Shown here one piece after another: positions 58,766-64,000 of a stretch of 64,000 nt of DNA (its first letter is position 1; every line of letters begins with the position of its first letter). The position numbers and the translations under genes are program-made. A model generated the notes under the pieces. The model saw nothing but the letters and a program-made list of their open reading frames with translations. It was not told the origin of the DNA and ran no database searches. The DNA lies in the NCBI GenBank assembly GCA_009761415.1, contig QUOL01000003.1, positions 2,728,001-2,792,000 on the forward strand, written 5' to 3'. The DNA is from Sarcomyxa edulis (taxonomy: Eukaryota > Basidiomycota > Agaricomycetes > Agaricales > Mycenaceae).

Positions 58766-59604
58766 ATGTGGTGTCGCCCTTACAACCCCCCTTCTTGCTA
58801 CAACCCCCCTTCATCCTACAACCCTCCTCCTTGCCCCAACCCCCCGTCCTCCAAGCCCCCTGCTTCCTCCAACCCTCCTGCTGCAAATTGCTCCACCCAG
58901 TCCTCCAACCCCCCTCCCACTTATGGTGGAAGCGGAAACTTCAACTTTGGTGGAAACAACACCGGCAACAACTACGGCAACATCGGCGGAAACAACAACA
59001 ACGGAAGTGTCAATGTGTACCACCTTCGTGGTGAAGACGATTCGTCGTTCTCTTTCGTCACCGTCAAGAACGATCTCGACGGTAAGTTTTCAATGATAGT
59101 TTATCTTATGCATCTACTTACAGGGCCGTACCTCAATAGTCTCTGTTCACCTCGAGATACGCACTCCTGGTGGCTTGTACTACCTCGGCGACCGTCACAT
59201 CCCTGCCGGTGAAGACGACGACTCCAAGTTGCTCAAAGGCACCTACGACATCCATGTCATCTCATCTGATGGCAAGGTTGTCCTCTCGTCAGTGCTCAAT
59301 TATTCCTGACCATCACGTACCCGTTTTTTGACGATATACTCCCTTCAGATCCGTCACCGTCACTGACGACGTTGAAATATCGGCCTCTGACGTCCTCAAA
59401 GGCGCAGCCACCGTCGTGACGGACTCCAGGATCGTCCTCAAGACCGGCGACGGGATCTCCGTGTTCTTGTCCGAGGAGGGGCTTGTAGGTTACACGAAGG
59501 TCTTCTTAGGAGGTAAGGAAGACAAGATTGAGGCTGCTCTTGATCGTTTGAGGGCTCCTCCCTCTGCAGTTGAGGCGGAGGGCGAGGCGGATAAAACTGA
59601 GTAG
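58766..59604 (+). CDS. Small protein of the same family, Pro/Asn-rich N-terminus
   Basis: Three exons, about 235 residues. MWCRPYNPPSCYNPPSSYN opens a repeat of (Y/P/S)NPP units for about 50 residues, followed by an Asn/Gly run (FGGNNTGNNYGNIGGNN). The conserved body begins at VYHLRGEDD: SFSFVTVKNDLD, an intron, VHLEIRTPGGLYYLGDRHIP, AGEDDDSKLLKGTYDIHVIS, an intron, SVTVTDDVEISASDVLKGAA, DGISVFLSEEGLVGYTKVFL, EDKIEAALDRLRAPP and EGEADKTE. Compared with the 55649 copy the body is nearly the same while the N-terminus has expanded and changed composition. Poly-C tracts in the repeat (AACCCCCC) suggest replication slippage. No signal peptide. Unknown function. Confidence 0.8.
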
Positions 59605-60116
59605 AAGGCTTTTCCGCGGAACGTTTGGTAGCTCATGTACGAATCTTCTTGAAGGACTTGCGGTTTCGATTTGGAATAAATTGGCTGTACTGTTTGATTG
59701 TCATCTATTACCTGGATGCGAAAATCTCAAGCATCAATTTGAGCTATCGTTAATCCGTTGCGCCACACTAGCGGATGCCACTGCTCAGCGTGACAAAATC
59801 TTTGTTCTACCTCGTAAACTTGTCACTTGATGAACTCGCATTTTGACGGAATTTCAGAAGATGATCCATCATTCGTGATTTGGTTATGCAAATGTGAATC
59901 CATTTGCAACGTGTCATTGGTAAGATAGTAACTGAGTAAGTACCAGACGTCCATCGCCTATCCTAACAAGACCACGCGGCAAAAGGGGATGATTGTTGGA
60001 TGATTGGAAAGAAAAAATGTGACATAGAATCGATATCATCTGAGATCTCCTTCTCTTCCAGGTAAACCAGGCATGCCGTCCAGAGAAAAACATTGAACAC
60101 TTACCCATCAGCTCGT
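59605..60116. other. Convergent spacer with duplicated 3' flank
   Basis: The first 170 bp match the 3' flank of the 55649 gene (AATAAA, then the TTGCGCCACA word near 59757). The rest is unrecognised. Confidence 0.5.
59675..59680 (+). terminator. AATAAA polyadenylation-like signal
   Basis: 71 bp after the stop of the 58766 gene; conserved with the paralogous copies. Confidence 0.55.
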
Positions 60117-60337
60117 TCAAGGGGTAGGAGCGAAGAGCGCAACAGTGGCGCATATTGAGGCACAGGTTCCTAGTGCTGCATTGCATGCTAGGGCAGCTGC
60201 AGGGGCTGCAGGAGCTGCGACTACTGTGCCGAATGTCAATCCAGCCGCAGCGTAACAGGCCACGGCGAGGGTGTTGCATCCTTCAAGAGAAACATATGGC
60301 ATTGAAGTGATGTCAGACGTCAGGGCGAAGATCAGGC

Positions 60338-60389
<52 letters not shown>

Positions 60390-60516
60390 CATCGATGGGG
60401 GGAACAGGATCGTGCTCACCTGTTTGACACAATGCATAGGCTATAGGGCCTCCTTGGACTAGAGGGATAGATCCGAGCATTACTGCAAGAGAAGAGAAGA
60501 GGATGATAGGACGCAT
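60117..60516 (-). CDS. Small secreted cysteine-rich protein (zygote-specific-protein-like)
   Basis: Two exons, 86 residues. The signal peptide is MRPIILFSSLAVMLGSIPLV with cleavage likely near QGGPIAY. The mature part reads GPIAYALCQTG-CNTLAVACYAAAG, FGTVVAAPAAPAA and LACNAALGTCASICATVALF, giving six regularly placed cysteines and many small residues, ending APTP. This GPIAY-CQTGC-ACYAAAG pattern occurs widely in fungi and is often annotated by similarity to a Chlamydomonas zygote-specific protein; the function is not known. The single 139-nt intron (60281-60419) is large for this window because it contains a GA/CT microsatellite. The phase-1 junction restores the CQTGC motif, which supports the splice choice. 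Confidence 0.85.
60341..60388. repeat. GA dinucleotide microsatellite, about 48 bp
   Basis: About 24 uninterrupted AG units on the plus strand (CT on the coding strand), located inside the intron of the small secreted protein gene between donor and acceptor. It forms a long polypyrimidine run on the transcript. Confidence 0.95.
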
Positions 60517-60904
60517 AGTGGTAAGAGACGATGCTGAGTTGGGTGAGTAGTGAGGAAAGGAGGGAAGACAGTGGGTTGAGTCTCGCGGCCGAACGGAACT
60601 CTTACTTATGGCGAAACTACATCAAACCCAAAGAGCTCGCAAGTTTTCGGTGGATATGGGCGTCCCCTTTGAGGTAAATCGATGCTTTCCTAACTTCCGC
60701 ATGTTCTAATCGATGATCGAGTCCGGACTGCCTCAAAACATGAGGTATGAGAACAGAGTAGCGCAGTACTATGTCGCCTGTGCATTGCCTGAGAAACGTC
60801 GCCGTAAGATTGAGCTTTATAAATCCACTGGCAGTACATGCGGATGTCTTCTGAATGATATGATGCAGTAGATACAAGCGGGCGTGGACCTGCGTTGACG
60901 ATGT
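60517..60904. other. Spacer upstream of the small secreted protein gene
   Basis: About 390 bp. The minus-strand frame 60617-60949 partly overlaps the phosphoglucomutase relic but in another frame and carries no motif. Confidence 0.4.
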
Positions 60905-61145
60905 ATCTTCATGTTGGATAGTCAAAGCCACAGAGAAAACGTGTAACACGAGGAATCACGATCAGACGTCCCGCAGCATCTCTGAGTTCCTCGGGGCTAG
61001 CTTGGGGGACAACGTGCCGCTCAACGTACATTCTGACTGTAGCGCCTTGACTGCGTGCTCCAGTAAGCCTAAATACGACACGGGAGCCATCAGTGAGCGT
61101 GAGGACCTGCTCTTGGTTTAGAAGAAATCGAGTATCCCACATTGT
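60905..61145 (-). pseudogene. Relic of the C-terminal end of a phosphoglucomutase gene
   Basis: A minus-strand frame of 77 codons reads FLLNQEQVLTLTDGSRVVFR, LTGARSQGATVRMYVERHV, VPQASPEELRDAAGRL and ends FLCGFDYPT. Eukaryotic phosphoglucomutase ends with (F/Y)xDGSRxVxRLSGTGSxGATxRxY followed by a helical tail ending in EFLGRDxPTVIT, so the order matches well. The sugar-phosphate-binding SGTGS is TGARS here. No upstream phosphoglucomutase exons, phosphoserine loop or metal loop are present in the adjacent 600 bp. I take it as a fragment moved by duplication and then eroded. Assigned from memory of the family; boundaries approximate. Confidence 0.6.
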
Positions 61146-61755
61146 CGAGATCGGAGACGATGTGCTTCTCCAACGTCGGTGCGTGGTGTTGGCGAGGTCG
61201 GAGAAGATGTGGGCGTACTACGTCGTGATTTTGACGGTAATCTCGGTCTCTAGTCTAGTAAAGGGAGGCTCCGATTCAGTAATGACGAAAGCGACTTGAA
61301 TGAATGCATATCCGGACCACGACGGTGCATGGAGCACATCCTCGAGGACAATTCCAGTGGTCAGGCTGGTTTCGAGCCTATAAAATATAATCCCCCAAGG
61401 AGAGCGCTGGACTGGGCTGCTGGGGAATTGAACCGTGAGTTTTCGGTTTGAACCGGTACTTGTGTTTGGATCTAAGGAGCAACTAAGGAGGTGCCAAACA
61501 TCTGCACCAAAAAAAATCAAAATATGAGGCAATGGCAAATCTGAGGCTTAGGGAGCTCGAGCTCCAGACGTGAAGGAGGGTGTCCCGAAGCCAAAAAAAA
61601 ATTCGATGTGATATCTTGGACCCCCTTATATCAAATAACCACGAAAGAAACGGAAACATTCCTATCCAAATTCGAAGAAACACTTGTTATACACGACGAA
61701 ACCGACTAATACCACCGAGCCATTTCGAGCAATTTGAACTGCACATCCCGACGTC
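61146..61755. other. Spacer downstream of the lectin-like gene
   Basis: A minus-strand frame of 106 codons (61218-61538) has no motif that I know. An adenine run at about 61507-61600 interrupts it. Nothing else is seen. Confidence 0.4.
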
Positions 61756-62441
61756 TTAGACTTTGATGAGGGTCCAGAGCTGAGAGTTGGAGCCGTCCGA
61801 GGGAGCAAGGACTACCTATAAAGAGGAGGGTACTGTGAGCATAAATGACCAAAAATACACATAATGAATTCTTCATTACAGAGGCCCTGAGGTCAGGCGA
61901 TTTCAGGGCGCAGCAGAGATCGATGTTGGGAATCTTGATCCTAGAGACGAATGAGCTTAGATATCTCAGAAGGTTGCGCTAGATGTACAAATACATACTT
62001 GTAGTTGCCACCACCGGCGGGTTCAATCGAGAACGGTGTGCTGCTCGCGCTCCCGATTAAATTATTGTTCTGGCACAAAAAAAGGTGCGGGGAGTTAATT
62101 GAATTCAGGTCGTCAATAAATACAAATGAATGATATGCACCTGGACAAACGAATCGTTCTTGATGCGGACCCATGAAGCTGGCTTTACAGCTCTAAGAGT
62201 GAAGACGGAAGTGCCAGGAAGTAAGGTCAAGGTGAACTACAAAGAGATGCTCAGAGGGAAACGTTAAAGTCAAAAATGTCCTGTAATAATGTACTTGTTG
62301 ATTAGGAGTACCAGACGGCTTCTGGTTCAACGTGAAGCCGATGATGAGAGTACCATCGACTCCACTGCTGCCTGACAGGTCCATGTAGTTTTGGGTGCCG
62401 ACGTTTTGGATGTTGTAAACTCCGTTGGAAGGGGCTGTCAT
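61756..62441 (-). CDS. Small beta-trefoil, ricin-B-like lectin-type protein
   Basis: Five exons, about 145 residues. Start MTAPSNGVYNIQNVGTQNYM, then DLSGSSGVDGTLIIGFTLNQ, an intron, FTLTLLPGTSVFTLRAVKPA, SWVRIKNDSFVQ, an intron, NNNLIGSASSTPFSIEPAGG, an intron, IKIPNIDLCCALKSPDLRAS, an intron and VVLAPSDGSNSQLWTLIKV. YxIQNxGTxNYMDL opens the first lobe and QLWTL is a QxW-type motif closing the last lobe, as in small mushroom beta-trefoil lectins. There is no signal peptide, as usual for fungal cytoplasmic lectins that bind glycans and take part in defence. It is only a carbohydrate-binding fold; no catalytic domain is attached. Sugar specificity cannot be read from sequence. Confidence 0.78.
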
Positions 62442-64000
62442 TGTAGAGTAAAGCTGAAGACGTGGAGGACTGGTTCAAAAATGAAGAGGTGCTTTGGAAT
62501 GCTGCTGAACGGTCGATTCGAGAGCTATCTTATATGGTCTCTGAGACTGCGAATGCGCTTTTGGTGATCGTCGGTGACAATAACTTTAGCTACCCCGCTT
62601 AATGGCCTCCATTCAAGATGTAGGGTCACCAGGATGAGTATAACGCAGTATTGCCTGGTATGTTGAACGAAGATCTGCAGGATGCAGGAGTTCAATAATT
62701 GTTTGTGGATAATGAAAGAGTAACCTACCGCAGGTTTTGAGAAGCAGAGTTTGTTTGCTCCATGGCGTGAGTTGTGGATGAGTGCTAGAACGATACAAGT
62801 AGTAAAGTCGTCGTCTAATGCACGATTGTGTGAGAACCAGAACGCTTCTATGGCAGAACTTTGCGTTGAGCCGTTAGACTGCACATAATTTTAGACAATT
62901 TTAGAATAGGTCATGGGTAGACCGTTTCACTGCTCGGCGTCAAAGCGGCGCCTTTTATTCCCCACGCTATAGGTAGACGTGATGAGCGTGAAATCGTACT
63001 GAAATTGTGATGACCAGAGAGGAACCGTACCACATGTAGACGATCCGCTCGCTGTACTCCCATCGACCGTCAAAGAAACTACGGGTTCCGAGTACAAGGT
63101 TCACGTTCCTATATTCTGGGGTCGGAAACAAGACACAGGATACTATGTCGAAGTCTACTCCAGTTCACAGATGCTTTTCGAAGTCTGTAGATTTTCTATC
63201 GCGAATCAGTTGTCCTTCTGCGTTGTCAGTTTTAGGGCCTGATCCAGACTCCAACGTGGAACGGTGGCAGTAGAGATCATTCAAAGGGGACGCATACATG
63301 TTTGGAAATAAGTTCAGGTTTGATAGCGTGCTCTATAATGGACGTTCTGAGAGGTAAACCAGGGTCTAATCAGGAGACGTCGCCAAGGATGCTAAGTCAG
63401 TTGCGTCGAGGTTTGAAGTACGGAGCGTGGGACGGCGTGAATAAGAAGGAGTCTCAAGTTGGCTGCTTGTAGAGTGGTCCTTTGCGTAGCCAACAAGTGA
63501 AGATAAAAACCTAAGGTATAGCGAAGAGCCTGCTATCGCAGTTAAAACGTGGAGTCAAGAAGTGGTCGCGGTGATAATGTGGACCAGAAATAAGGAGAAG
63601 TTGGCGCAATATTGCACTCCAGTTGGAGACGCCAACAAGGTCCATCCTGCCAACAAGGAGGTGAAGAGCCGTAGGAGAGAGGAAAAAACAAGCAAAGGCT
63701 CGTAATTAGGAGCACCCACTGTTGTGAACGATCGACTTCTCGCATGAAGCCCGCCGGAAGAAAAAGCGTCTCAAAACTGCTGCCCGAGATTGACATATAG
63801 GAGCTGAGTCAGGATACGAAAAATTGAACACCCGAAGACCTACTCTTTCATGGCTTTCAAATCGAACAGAGCCGGCCTTCGTGATGACAATCGACCAAAA
63901 CCTTTGTTTTATTGAAGTGAGAACGTTGAATTGTCAGAAAATTTCTCGACACACCAATGGGTATAGCCGGCACCGACGCGCACGAAGACGGCATCAGGGC
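62442..64000. other. 1.55 kb without a supported gene
   Basis: Contains the promoter of the lectin-like gene. Minus-strand frames at 62525-62884 and 63542-63796 have no known motif; the latter contains a hydrophobic stretch (QWVLLITSLCLFFPLSYG) but no coherent start or splice context. It may belong to a gene that continues past the window. Confidence 0.4.

Noticed and set aside
59740..59780. Functional tRNA gene
   Set aside because: A-box-like word present, but no acceptor-stem pairing and no clear B box.
63542..63796. 84-codon frame with a hydrophobic segment
   Set aside because: Could be a membrane-protein exon, but there is no second exon, motif or reliable start in the window.
1..64000. 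Secondary-metabolite backbone genes, intact transposons, CRISPR arrays, prokaryotic operons
   Set aside because: No ketosynthase, adenylation, terpene synthase, transposase or reverse transcriptase motif found; gene structure is eukaryotic throughout.

Overview
This window is nuclear DNA of a basidiomycete fungus, most likely a mushroom-forming agaricomycete. Coding regions are cut by many short introns (mostly 45-65 nt, GT-AG), and several genes belong to families typical of that class: DUF6534 membrane proteins, a CYP63-type P450, Zn2Cys6 factors and F-box-like leucine-rich proteins. There is no rRNA gene, convincing tRNA gene, CRISPR array or intact transposon. I reconstructed gene models by hand from reading frames, splice sites and family motifs, so individual exon borders may be off by a few bases.

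Layout. 0-5 kb holds a tandem pair of DUF6534 membrane proteins, the first cut by the window edge. 5.3-11.2 kb holds a basidiomycete-specific single-pass membrane protein, a bleomycin hydrolase (cysteine protease) and a divergent F-box protein. 12.6-25.1 kb is enzyme-rich: CYP63-like P450, NmrA-like NAD(P)-binding protein, dienelactone hydrolase, a serine/proline-rich basic protein, a TetX-like FAD monooxygenase and a PEBP protein. 25.4-39 kb holds a decayed WD40/DUF2415-like gene, a Zn2Cys6 transcription factor, a mitochondrial 2-methylcitrate dehydratase (PrpD), a second NmrA-like gene, a tetraspan membrane protein and a third, broken NmrA-like copy. 39.5-50 kb holds a Ytp1-type membrane protein, a DUF4139 (MuiA-like) protein, an F-box-like protein with a broken partial copy beside it, and an MFS transporter. 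52.6-59.6 kb is a local expansion of one small unrecognised protein family: three intact copies and one decayed copy. 60-62.5 kb holds a small secreted cysteine-rich protein, a phosphoglucomutase C-terminal relic and a small beta-trefoil lectin-like gene. The last 1.5 kb shows nothing I can support.

How the genes may work together. P450, FAD monooxygenase, dienelactone hydrolase, NmrA-like proteins, a Zn2Cys6 regulator and an MFS pump lie in one neighbourhood, as in fungal catabolic or detoxification loci, but housekeeping genes are interspersed and no polyketide, peptide or terpene synthase is visible. A joint role is inference only. The clearest structural theme is local duplication followed by decay (DUF6534, NmrA, F-box-like and the 52-60 kb family). 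The most novel item is the 52-60 kb family, whose members share a conserved body but have unrelated low-complexity N-termini.
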